64,000 bases of DNA from Methanobacteriota archaeon (GTDB lineage Archaea > Halobacteriota > Methanosarcinia > Methanosarcinales > Methanosarcinaceae): assembly GCA_016841625.1 (NCBI GenBank), contig JAENYU010000007.1:1-64000 (forward strand). The letters run 5' to 3'. The notes under the pieces were generated by a model. The model was given only the letters and a program-made list of their open reading frames with translations, did no database searches and had not been told where the DNA came from. The translations under genes were made by a program, and so were the position numbers. This document shows, one piece after another, positions 17,969-25,800 of this stretch. Within the stretch, counting starts at the first letter, position 1, and each line of letters starts with the position of its first letter.

Positions 17969-18837
17969 GAGTCTATCCGAAAAGTCCTGCTGCTCTGAAC
18001 GTTATCCATGCGCATGCGAAATGAAGCAGAGCAAAGTAATTCTCAAGCTTCTTTTCCCATCGAATAAGCAGTCTTCTGAATCTATTCAGCCAAGAATGCG
18101 TCCTTTCTACAACCCACCTTCTTGCCTTATGACCTGGTATCTTTTTTTCTATGTTTTCTTCTCCACGTCTCGGGATATGGGCAGTATATCCACATTCTTC
18201 AACCAATTTTCTGATATCAGGATAATCATATCCCTTATCCATGCATATATTCTGAATTACTTTATGTGAAGGTCTTTCAATAATTATGTCATCAAGAGTC
18301 TCTTTTACAAGCATTTTATCGTGCCGATTTGCTCCATCCACGGCAACATAAAGTGGTATGCCTTTCCCCTCAGTTAACATACTCCTTTTTGTTCCTTTTT
18401 TGCCACGGTCAGTAGGGTTAGCTCCTGTTCCATCTCCACCCAATGGCGCTTTTGTCATAGCTCCATCAATTGCTTGCCACTCCCACTCTAATCCTTTTTT
18501 ATTATCATACTCCATCAGACCAGCTTGCCACATAGTCTCAAATAAGCCTGCTCTTTGCCATTCCTGAAATCTGTCATGTACAGTGCTTGGAGCTCCATAA
18601 CATCTTGGCAAGGCTTTCCATTGACAGCCAGTACGAAGGAGATAATAAATACCATTCATTATTTTCCGATCATTCTCTCGCGGTCTTCCAGGCTTCTTTT
18701 TTGGCTTTGGGAGTGGTAGTAAAGATTTGACTATATTCCAGAATTCGTCTGAGATCTCGTAGTCATGTCCCGTTTTTCGTTTTGTCACTACTACAAATTA
18801 CCATACATAGTAGTCCTTTTACTTTTCGGATAGGCTC
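17969..18837. mobile_element. IS5-type insertion sequence, complete
   Basis: 869 bp bounded by 17-bp terminal inverted repeats GAGTCTATCCGAAAAGT (left) and its complement with one mismatch (right, 18821-18837). TTA flanks both ends (17966-17968 and 18838-18840) and is the expected 3-bp target duplication. One intact transposase gene fills it. It separates the Roco gene from its original upstream region. Confidence 0.9.
17973..18788 (-). CDS. IS5 family DDE transposase
   Basis: 271 residues, complete. N-terminal helix-turn-helix part with the block YEISDEFWNIVKSLLPLP and GRPRENDRKIMNGIYYLLRTG is typical of the IS5/IS427-IS1031 type. DDE residues lie in AIDGAMTKAPLGG, CMDKGYD and VVERTHSWLNRFRRL (the YREK-like block). 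No frameshift, so the element could be active. Codes on the same strand as the Roco gene downstream, so read-through from the transposase could transcribe it. Confidence 0.92.
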   Translation of the reverse strand: MTKRKTGHDYEISDEFWNIVKSLLPLPKPKKKPGRPRENDRKIMNGIYYLLRTGCQWKALPRCYGAPSTVHDRFQEWQRAGLFETMWQAGLMEYDNKKGLEWEWQAIDGAMTKAPLGGDGTGANPTDRGKKGTKRSMLTEGKGIPLYVAVDGANRHDKMLVKETLDDIIIERPSHKVIQNICMDKGYDYPDIRKLVEECGYTAHIPRRGEENIEKKIPGHKARRWVVERTHSWLNRFRRLLIRWEKKLENYFALLHFACAWITFRAAGLFG

Positions 18838-19041
18838 TTAGCCATTATCAAGAGATAGCTTCTACATAAAAAGAATAATTAAATCTGAAAAATAGAGGGT
18901 GTTGCTGACTAAATAAGTTTCTATTTTAGGAAATAAGACGGGAAAAGCCGCGCGAAGCGCGGGACAAGAACGACAGAATACACCATTCCGGTTGTTCCGG
19001 CACTCAAAAAAACCCAATCAACAACGGTTAACCTGAATCTC
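18838..19041. other. Spacer with GC hairpin
   Basis: Contains CCGCGC-GAA-GCGCGG, a 6-bp GC stem near 18954. No gene seen. Confidence 0.3.
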
Positions 19042-19707
19042 TCACAGACCCACTTTCTCGCCCACTGATGACCCGATTATCCTCTCAACATCCTCAACCG
19101 TATTGATATTCTCAAAAGTAAGCAATTCAGGATCAATTCCCCTGATCTCCGAAACCTCGACCTGCACCACATCCCCCATCGCATAAATCGGCGCAAGCAC
19201 AAAGCGGTCCCCCTTCTCGAAAGCCTTCTCGATCTCAGGCACCATCTTTCTGGAATAAACTGCGTGGAGGGTTTCAAACCTGCCGTTTTCCTGCTTCGGG
19301 AGGGCAGCGTCATGTTCCCTAGCTTTTTCGAAGAGGAAATCCACAACCCCGCTGTTTACGAAAGGCATGTCGCAGGCGCAGACGAAGGCGTATTCAGAGC
19401 TTGCTTCGAGCAGCCCGGCGCGGATGCCTTCAAGGGGACCGAAGTCTTCCCTGGTGTCGAAGCAGAAGCGGATATCGCGGTCCGGGAATTTTTCGATGAC
19501 GGGTTTAAGCTGGGCTTCCTGGGTGCTGTCCCTGATTGAGATGATGACCTCGTCCACGGCTTGAAAAAGAGAATTGAGCAGGCGTTCGAGGATGGTTTTT
19601 CCTTCGAATTCGAGCAGGGCTTTTTCGACCATGCCGAGGCGGCGGCCTTTGCCTCCTGCAAGGACGATTGCACTTCGAGATGCCCTGCGACCTGTTTTTT
19701 CAATCAT
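19042..19707 (-). CDS. mobA: Molybdenum cofactor guanylyltransferase
   Basis: Transfers GMP from GTP to molybdopterin to make the dinucleotide cofactor used, for example, by formylmethanofuran dehydrogenase. 221 residues with the nucleotidyltransferase signature AIVLAGGKGRRLGMVEKAL near the N-terminus, later FDTREDFGPLEGIRAGL and CACDMPFVNSGVVDFL (the metal-binding Asp). Full length. It lies 88 nt downstream of the MobB-MoaE gene on the same strand and is probably in one transcription unit with it. Confidence 0.9.
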   Translation of the reverse strand: MIEKTGRRASRSAIVLAGGKGRRLGMVEKALLEFEGKTILERLLNSLFQAVDEVIISIRDSTQEAQLKPVIEKFPDRDIRFCFDTREDFGPLEGIRAGLLEASSEYAFVCACDMPFVNSGVVDFLFEKAREHDAALPKQENGRFETLHAVYSRKMVPEIEKAFEKGDRFVLAPIYAMGDVVQVEVSEIRGIDPELLTFENINTVEDVERIIGSSVGEKVGL

Positions 19708-19795
19708 TTAATACCCAGCCCGGTTTTTTCTGCTCTTCTTCCCTTATTTCTGCTCTTTATTTCGTCTCTTCAGATCCACTCTTTTTTTACAGCCT

Positions 19796-20629
19796 TTAGT
19801 GCTCCCGGTCGTGGACCCAGAACTCTTCTTTTTCCGTGAACTCTTTTTTCCAGACCGGGACTTCGGCTTTTACCCTTTCGATGGCTTCGCTGAGGGCGGG
19901 GAAGAGTTCGGTCCTGTGGGCGGCTGCGATTACGATGTAGACGATGTCTTCCCCGGCTTCGATGACGCCGGTCTTGTGGTGGATGAGGACTTCGAGGATG
20001 CCTTCTTTTTGCTTGATTTCCTCGCGGATTCTGTCCAGGGCTTTTGAGGCTTCGGGTTCGTATTTCTCGAATTCGAGCCTGTCGGTTTTCGTGTCTCCGG
20101 TCATCTTGCGGACGATGCCGGTGAAGGTGCCTATTGCCCCTGCTTTTCTTATTTGTGGTTCCTGCCGGACTCGCTTTATGAGGTCTTCAAGGGTGTAGCG
20201 GTCGGGCTGGGCGAGGATTAGCCCGAAGATGGAAGCTGAAAGGGTCTCGTGCAGTTCAGGGTTTTCCGAAAGTCTCATAAGAACGTTGGAGAGGCCCTCG
20301 AGGTCTCCGAGGACGATTTTCGGAAGCTTGCTGTCCTTGAAACCTTCAACCACCGCAAAGTCGAGCCCGCGGTCGCAGAGGGCGTCGAGAGCCTGCTCCA
20401 GGTCAGGATCTCTCGAAAAGCTGACCATCTCGGTGTCGGTAAGCCCGATTACTGTGTCTGCACCCGCATCAAAGTGCCTGCCGGTGTCCGTGTCCTCGGG
20501 GTTGTAGCGAAATTCCCCCATATGTTTTACCGTACCCACTGACCCGAATCCGGAAAGCTTCTTTACCAGGGCGGAGACAAGCTCGGTTTTGCCTGATTTC
20601 TTGTAGCCTACTACGGAAATGACCTTCAT
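19796..20629 (-). CDS. MobB-MoaE fusion protein
   Basis: 277 residues combining two molybdopterin steps. Residues 1-150 are MobB, a P-loop GTPase (GYKKSGKTELV near the start, FAVVEGFKDSKLPKIV), that assists cofactor guanylylation. Residues 155-277 are MoaE, the large subunit of molybdopterin synthase (GAIGTFTGIVR, LEFEKYEPEA, HHKTGVIEAGEDIVYIVIAA, PVWKKEF). The usual MoaE catalytic lysines are plausible in the PVWKKE block. No MoaD is adjacent. Start at the ATG ending at 20629; a TTG one codon earlier is possible. Likely co-transcribed with mobA downstream. Confidence 0.9.
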   Translation of the reverse strand: MKVISVVGYKKSGKTELVSALVKKLSGFGSVGTVKHMGEFRYNPEDTDTGRHFDAGADTVIGLTDTEMVSFSRDPDLEQALDALCDRGLDFAVVEGFKDSKLPKIVLGDLEGLSNVLMRLSENPELHETLSASIFGLILAQPDRYTLEDLIKRVRQEPQIRKAGAIGTFTGIVRKMTGDTKTDRLEFEKYEPEASKALDRIREEIKQKEGILEVLIHHKTGVIEAGEDIVYIVIAAAHRTELFPALSEAIERVKAEVPVWKKEFTEKEEFWVHDREH

Positions 20630-20632
20630 CAA

Positions 20633-20982
20633 AGAGCGTTATGGATTTCCCAATATAAGTAAGAGCCGGACGGTGAGGTAGAAACAAGTTCGGAAAGCCA
20701 GGAAAAGGTTAAAGGGAAGAGGAATAAGCAAGGAAAATATCCTTGTGAGATGAGGATAACAGGAGAAAAGGAAAACCATGTCTCAACAACTATGGACAAG
20801 TTTGCCAATTTTTAGAAATTTTCAAATATCAAGAAGTTGATAGTACATATTCACATTAAAACAGATTTTCACTTTAACACAGATTCTCACATCAACACAG
20901 ATTTTGGTAATCAATATTGCTTGTCCATCCGGAGAGCCGGATCAGTTGAAAAATAGGGGGAAAATATGATGGGAGTGCCATT
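20633..20982. other. Divergent spacer between mobB-moaE and radC
   Basis: AT-rich. Contains three imperfect 19-nt copies of ACACAGATTTTCAC (about 20858-20908), perhaps a binding array near the radC promoter. No gene seen. Confidence 0.35.
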
Positions 20983-21672
20983 ATGGAGATAGCTAAAGTC
21001 AGGATTCACGACCTTCCCGAGGAGGAGAGGCCCAGGGAGCGGCTGGTCCGAAGCGGGCCCGAGTCCCTTTCCAATGCCGAACTGCTGGCGATCATCCTCA
21101 GGACAGGGTCGCGGGAAGAGAACGTTGTCAGCATGTCCAGCCGGATTTTGTCGGAGTACAGTATCAAGCAGCTCAGCCTGGCAAACGTCAAGAGGCTCAC
21201 GCAGATCCACGGCATAGGGGAGGCAAAAGCCACACAGATCGCTGCAGTCTTCGAACTTGCCCGGCGCCTTGAAACTTTTATCGAGGAGCCAAAAAGGAAG
21301 GTCTGCTCCCCGAAGGACGTCTATACCCTTATGTACCCGAAAATGCGCGAACAGAAGAAGGAGAGGTTCATAACCCTGTACCTGGATACGAAGAACCAGA
21401 TCCTGAAGGAAGAGACCGTGTCCATAGGCAGCCTGAACGCAAGCATCGTGCACCCACGGGAGGTTTTCAAGTCTGCCCTGCTGGAGTCTTCGGCTTCCGT
21501 CATCATGATCCACAATCACCCGTCCGGGGATCCGAGTCCGAGCAGGGAGGATATACTGGTTACGGAAAAGCTGGTCGAAGGGGGAAAGCTCCTGGGAATC
21601 GATGTCCTCGACCACATTATCATAGGGGACGGCAAATACGTGAGCTTGAAGGACGAGGGTTTTGTCCGGTAA
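20983..21672 (+). CDS. radC: RadC/JAB domain protein
   Basis: 229 residues. N-terminal UPF0758 segment (LPEEERPRERLVRSGPESLS), a helix-hairpin-helix IHGIGEAKATQI near residue 75, then the JAMM metalloprotease-like motif HNHPSGDPSPSREDI near residue 170. All metal ligands of the JAMM motif (HxH, later D) are present. The bacterial name implies DNA repair, but direct evidence is weak and the true function is open. GGGAGTG precedes the ATG. Monocistronic, followed by a small GTGCT-TTC-AGCAC hairpin at 21872. Confidence 0.88.
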   Translation: MEIAKVRIHDLPEEERPRERLVRSGPESLSNAELLAIILRTGSREENVVSMSSRILSEYSIKQLSLANVKRLTQIHGIGEAKATQIAAVFELARRLETFIEEPKRKVCSPKDVYTLMYPKMREQKKERFITLYLDTKNQILKEETVSIGSLNASIVHPREVFKSALLESSASVIMIHNHPSGDPSPSREDILVTEKLVEGGKLLGIDVLDHIIIGDGKYVSLKDEGFVR

Positions 21673-21809
21673 AGGGCAAGTATTAAAGAAGCGGATTTAC
21701 CAGGAAGGATTCCCCTCCTTTTCTTTTCGACTCTGATCTATTTTGGACTGGTCAATTTTGGACTGGTCGATTTTGGCTCTGATCTTTCTAACTAATCCCC
21801 GGTTTTGTA

Positions 21810-21851
21810 GGTTATTTTTTTCAGGTTATTTTTTTCAGGTTATTTTTTTCA
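21810..21851. repeat. 14-bp tandem repeat, three units
   Basis: GGTTATTTTTTTCA three times in a row, downstream of radC. T-rich and may help terminate transcription. Confidence 0.75.
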
Positions 21852-21911
21852 GGTTCTGTTCTTGACAGGCTGTGCTTTCAGCACCCACATATTCACTTTT
21901 GTTCAGATTAA

Positions 21912-22060
21912 TGGAGATAGGTTAAAGAGGAAAGAGGCAAACATCGTGTAACGGTGTGAACTCCGGTATTTGCTCATCTTAAATTTAGCGTGAAAATGGG
22001 CGTTGAGGTTCAAGAAACACGACTCATCACCACTAAGCGCTCTGAAAAGGAGCGAATCAT
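21912..22060. other. Possible structured RNA or leader upstream of the marker-11 gene
   Basis: In the 550-nt spacer before the methanogenesis marker gene, this GC-richer stretch can fold: GCAAA/TTTGC enclosing CATCG/CGGTG, and CGCTC/GAGCG around TGAAAAG. No protein frame. Strand and function uncertain. Confidence 0.25.
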
Positions 22061-22248
22061 ACACATTTAAATACTTATGGGTAATTGCTTTCTTTAACTT
22101 GCTAAATCTACGATAACTATATATATCTATAAGAAATGGGCATTTCGGATTAAATCAGGATTTCACTTCATGACTTCATTTTTCACCATTTCATCCCTGC
22201 GGCAAAAAGGAGGTTTTCGACATTACTAAACACATAAATGCTTGCGCA

Positions 22249-23187
22249 ATGGACAACAGGCAGACCGGGGAGATCACCCTGAACGACCCGTATACCGTGC
22301 CTTACAGAGGTATATATGCGGTCTGCGATGCAAAGAACGAATATGCGGAGATTATTGAACATTCCAACTGCTACAGCGGAGCTTCCTGGTCTCTTTACCA
22401 CTATGCAAAAGCTCCCCTTATCCTGAAAGCCCGGTCAAACGGGAACATGATTCGCTACTACGTGAAAACCGGAACCTCAAATCTCGAACTCAAGCCCTCA
22501 GTTGCCGCCGCAGGCATCGAATCCGTGGTCGTGGAAGGGGATGAGGTGCAGATTACGTACGCAGGGCTCGGAGGCGGAGGGGTCGGAGCGACCCGCTGCC
22601 GGGCGTTTGCAGACGGGGTTTTACGCTATAAGCTGACCGAATCCGGAGGAGAACGCTGCGCAAAAGGCACTGTCGTTGTTCCTCGCCGGGACCGCGTCCT
22701 GATCGGCATCGATGACACGGATTCCAAGGACACAGGGGCCACCTGGACCCTGACCCACAACATAGCAAGCGAACTGGACTGCCCGGATGCGGTCTACCTT
22801 TCCCATGCCCTTGTCCAGCTCTTCCCGGTCCCTGAAAAGACCCAGAACTGCATGTCCACGGTACTGGAGTTCGGGTGCACGGATGAAAAAGCAAAGGAAC
22901 GGCTGGTCAAAGCCTTCAAAAAGGCCCTTGAAAAATACAGCGCTTCCAGCGAAACCGGGATGGTCGTCCTCACGGACTTTTACGCCCACGAGCTCTACGA
23001 ATACAGCAACCGCTGCCGGACAGAACGGGTCTCGAAAGAATATGCCCTTAGCTGTGCCGAAGAAAACGGTGTTGAAGTCATCCTGGACGGAAACGGCGTA
23101 ATCGGAGCCATGGGTTCCCTGCCCTGGTTCGGAAGGCCCCAGGAATCAATAGTCCCGGGCACCGAAATCAAACCGCTTATCGATTAA
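22249..23187 (+). CDS. Methanogenesis marker protein 11
   Basis: 312 residues. Recognised from the block PYRGIYAVCDAKNEYAEI near the N-terminus, GAGLGG-like YAGLGGGGVGATRCRA, and the central GIDDTDSKDTGATWTL motif shared with TiaS-like nucleotide-binding proteins. Found almost only in methanogens; function unknown but possibly in cofactor or RNA modification. Start is uncertain: the ATG at 22249 has no ribosome site, while a perfect AAGGAGG (22207-22213) lies 8 nt before an in-frame ATT at 22222, and no ATG, GTG or TTG is in frame between. Followed after about 100 nt by an IorA-like gene on the same strand. Confidence 0.82.
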   Translation: MDNRQTGEITLNDPYTVPYRGIYAVCDAKNEYAEIIEHSNCYSGASWSLYHYAKAPLILKARSNGNMIRYYVKTGTSNLELKPSVAAAGIESVVVEGDEVQITYAGLGGGGVGATRCRAFADGVLRYKLTESGGERCAKGTVVVPRRDRVLIGIDDTDSKDTGATWTLTHNIASELDCPDAVYLSHALVQLFPVPEKTQNCMSTVLEFGCTDEKAKERLVKAFKKALEKYSASSETGMVVLTDFYAHELYEYSNRCRTERVSKEYALSCAEENGVEVILDGNGVIGAMGSLPWFGRPQESIVPGTEIKPLID

Positions 23188-23291
23188 AATTATAAAAGCA
23201 CCGGAGATTGGTGCGAATTTCATCAAAATCCCGGAAACATTCTGAAACATCCGGAAGTACCCGGAAACATCCTGAAATATCCTGAACAGAG

Positions 23292-24995
23292 ATGGGAGAC
23301 GTGAGCAAAGACACCGGAAAACCCGAATTAACCGGGTTTGAAGCCCTTTACCTTGCAGCCCTTGACAGCGACGTGGAACTCATAACAGGTGTTCCCGGCT
23401 ATCCTACTACCTCCCTAATGGAACTTTTTTTGGAAAAGGAACATTTTGATGCGAGATGGCTTACGAACGAGAAGGTTGCCCTGGAAATAGCCCTCGGAGC
23501 CTCTTCTTCGGGCCGAAGGTCCCTTGTGATTGTGAAACATGTGGGTATGAACCTCCTTTCTGACCCCCTGATCACTTCGGTCACCCACACGATCGGGGCT
23601 GGGCTTGTGATAATTGCAGGGGACGACCCCGGCGTGAAAGGCTCCCAGAACGAACAGGACTCCCGCTGGTACGGCAAAATAGCCGAGGTCGTAGTGTTTG
23701 ACCCGCATGACCCGATGACCGCTTACCGGGTTCTCAGGGAAGCATACGAGCTATCGGAAAAAACAAAGACCCCGGTCATCGTCCGGGTTACTGCAGGGCT
23801 CGATAAAATTGCAGGCGGGGTTACGCGCCTCCCGCCTTCCGCAAAACCCCACCCCGAATTCGACCGCTCGGTCTGGAACATACGGATGCGGGAAAAGCAC
23901 CAGCGCTTCCACAGGGAAGTGTACCCCCTGCTGGAAGAAGAAGCCGAAAATACGGAACTTAACCGGCTGAGTACTATCAAAGGACCGGGTGCGGGGGCTG
24001 GTGGAGCTTCTGACGGGCAGCGGATAGGGAGCAGTATAGGAAGCAGGGTCGGGATTCTCTCCTCAGGTTTTGCATCCTCCCTCGTGGAAAAGGTCCTGGA
24101 AAAATCGAATAAAGGCGGTACATTTTCGCAGAGCACGGTTTCACATTTATCCCTGAACCTCGTAAACCCGCTCCCACTCCGGAAAATCGGAGCTTTTCTG
24201 GAAGACAACGACAGGATACTCGTGGTCGAGGAATCCGAGCCCGTTATTGAAGACCAGCTCCGTATCGCAGGAAAGGTATACGGGAAAAACACCGGGCACA
24301 TTCCTTACGGGCAGGTCCTCGCGGAAGATATCGAGTTTGCCCTTGAGCATATCGGAGAGGAAAAGCCTTCGAAATCCGGGGATTGCGGCCTTTCAGATGC
24401 CCGGAATCAGAGCAGAACTTCAATCTGTGATGACTGCCCCTACCTACCCCTCTACCGTCTCCTCCGTTCCCTCAATGTAAGGGTTGCGGGAGACATGGGC
24501 TGTTCCATCCGGAGCGCACCCGAACCCCTTGCGGCAGTGGACGTCAGTTTTGCCCTGGGTTCCGCAATCTCGGTTGCCTGCGGTTTCGAGAAAAAAGGAA
24601 TAGCTGTAATCGGGGACTTTGCCCTGGCGCATTCCGGCATCCTGGGGCTGTTCACCGCCGTGAACTCCGGATATGAAGTGCTCGTGCTCGTACTCCAGAA
24701 CGAGGTCGCAGCCATGACAGGAGGGCAGAAAGTCCCGGACCTCACGAAAGTCGTTGAAGCTGTCGTGCCGGATGTTTCGCATATCGATCTTGATGACCTT
24801 GATGACCTTGATAACCTTGATGACCTTGATGACCTTGATGACCCTGACGGGAAAGCCAGGGAAAATGAAAGCGGAAATGAAAGTGGAAATGAAAACGAAA
24901 TTTCGGAGTCGGAACTTTCGAATTTGATCTCCGATAAACTTGCCCTTCCCGGAGTTTCCGTCATTTTTGTCAAAGGAAAATGCACAAAGTATTGA
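23292..24995 (+). CDS. IorA-like thiamine pyrophosphate enzyme without ferredoxin domain
   Basis: 567 residues. Residues 1-190 form the pyrimidine-binding half (GFEALYLAALDSDVELITG, GVPGYPTTS, NEKVALEIALGASSSG), as in the alpha subunit of indolepyruvate ferredoxin oxidoreductase. Residues about 375-510 are the TPP-binding half (CDDCPYLPLYRLLR, GDMGCS, then GDFALAHSGILGLFTAV). IorA proteins end in a two-cluster ferredoxin domain; this one instead ends in Asp/Leu repeats (about 497-515) and an acidic tail, and no IorB gene is near. It may act with another subunit or be a decarboxylase-like relative. Downstream of marker 11 and possibly co-transcribed. Confidence 0.75.
   Translation: MGDVSKDTGKPELTGFEALYLAALDSDVELITGVPGYPTTSLMELFLEKEHFDARWLTNEKVALEIALGASSSGRRSLVIVKHVGMNLLSDPLITSVTHTIGAGLVIIAGDDPGVKGSQNEQDSRWYGKIAEVVVFDPHDPMTAYRVLREAYELSEKTKTPVIVRVTAGLDKIAGGVTRLPPSAKPHPEFDRSVWNIRMREKHQRFHREVYPLLEEEAENTELNRLSTIKGPGAGAGGASDGQRIGSSIGSRVGILSSGFASSLVEKVLEKSNKGGTFSQSTVSHLSLNLVNPLPLRKIGAFLEDNDRILVVEESEPVIEDQLRIAGKVYGKNTGHIPYGQVLAEDIEFALEHIGEEKPSKSGDCGLSDARNQSRTSICDDCPYLPLYRLLRSLNVRVAGDMGCSIRSAPEPLAAVDVSFALGSAISVACGFEKKGIAVIGDFALAHSGILGLFTAVNSGYEVLVLVLQNEVAAMTGGQKVPDLTKVVEAVVPDVSHIDLDDLDDLDNLDDLDDLDDPDGKARENESGNESGNENEISESELSNLISDKLALPGVSVIFVKGKCTKY
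24786..24845 (+). repeat. 9-bp in-frame repeat encoding Asp-Asp-Leu
   Basis: CTTGATGAC repeated about six times inside the IorA-like gene, giving (DDL)n in an acidic linker. The period keeps the frame. Confidence 0.8.
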
Positions 24996-25433
24996 TTCCC
25001 GGGACTTTTTCCAGATCCTACCTTTTCCAAGCTTTCATAACCCAATCTATCCTTTTTTAGCCTTTTTTTCTCGACCGGATTCTACATTTAACTTCCATAC
25101 CAACTTTAATTTATTTTTTCCAGAGTTATTCCTCCCAAATCGTCTTTTTTTTCCCAATTCCCGTTTCTTCCATGCCTTTCACGCAGGAAGAAAGAAGCAT
25201 TCCCTTTGTTCTCAAAGTAAAAGGAAAAAAGTTTCCGAAAACATAACTTCGAACCATTTTGAAGCTTAATAAAAATATAAATCCCTTGTAAAAAATAGTA
25301 TAACTGGAACCTTTCTGAAAAATAATTGAACCGGGATACTCATTGACAGTCAAAAAATATTGAGACAAATAATGTTTATATTTGTAGCGGGAAACAATAA
25401 TATGGGACATTTAAACCCAGAATGGGACAAAAA
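24996..25433. other. AT-rich spacer
   Basis: T-rich tracts after the IorA-like gene (25055-25150) look like a termination zone. AT-rich stretches near 25270-25380 may be a promoter for the small protein at 25448. No gene accepted. Confidence 0.35.
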
Positions 25434-25447
25434 GGGGAGATAATCTA

Positions 25448-25615
25448 TTGGATAAGAAATTTCAGATTTTACTGGTAGTTGTAGCTCTGTTGCTATTTGT
25501 AGGAGCATTTGCATATTTCACCCGGAACCCTCTGTTGTGGGGAACAGGAGCTGTAGCGGTGCTTTTTATGTTCTTACTTTTCAGGATAGACCCTCTCAGC
25601 CCTGCGGAAAAATGA
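25448..25615 (+). CDS. Small two-helix membrane protein (55 aa)
   Basis: TTG start with AGGGGAG 8 nt upstream. The product begins MDKKFQILLVVVALLLFVGA, has a second hydrophobic helix (GTGAVAVLFMFLLF) after a short FTRNPLLW turn, and ends in a short DPLSPAEK tail. Length and topology suggest a small integral membrane protein of unknown role. No homologue is recognised. It lies between the IorA-like gene and the DUF3160 lipoprotein, 186 nt before the latter. Confidence 0.65.
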   Translation: MDKKFQILLVVVALLLFVGAFAYFTRNPLLWGTGAVAVLFMFLLFRIDPLSPAEK

Positions 25616-25800
25616 TAGGAAGAGCAGGGAAGGCACTTTAACTCCAAAACATTTAATGTAAAATACTCCCCATTTAATTTTTATTAGTGGCTCTCCATAG
25701 TTATTCCATAGTTGTTTCCCGGAGTTATTCCGGATTTATTCCATAGTTATTTTTCAGATTCAAGCCCGGGTTCCGGACGAAAGTTGAGATCTTATTCGGG

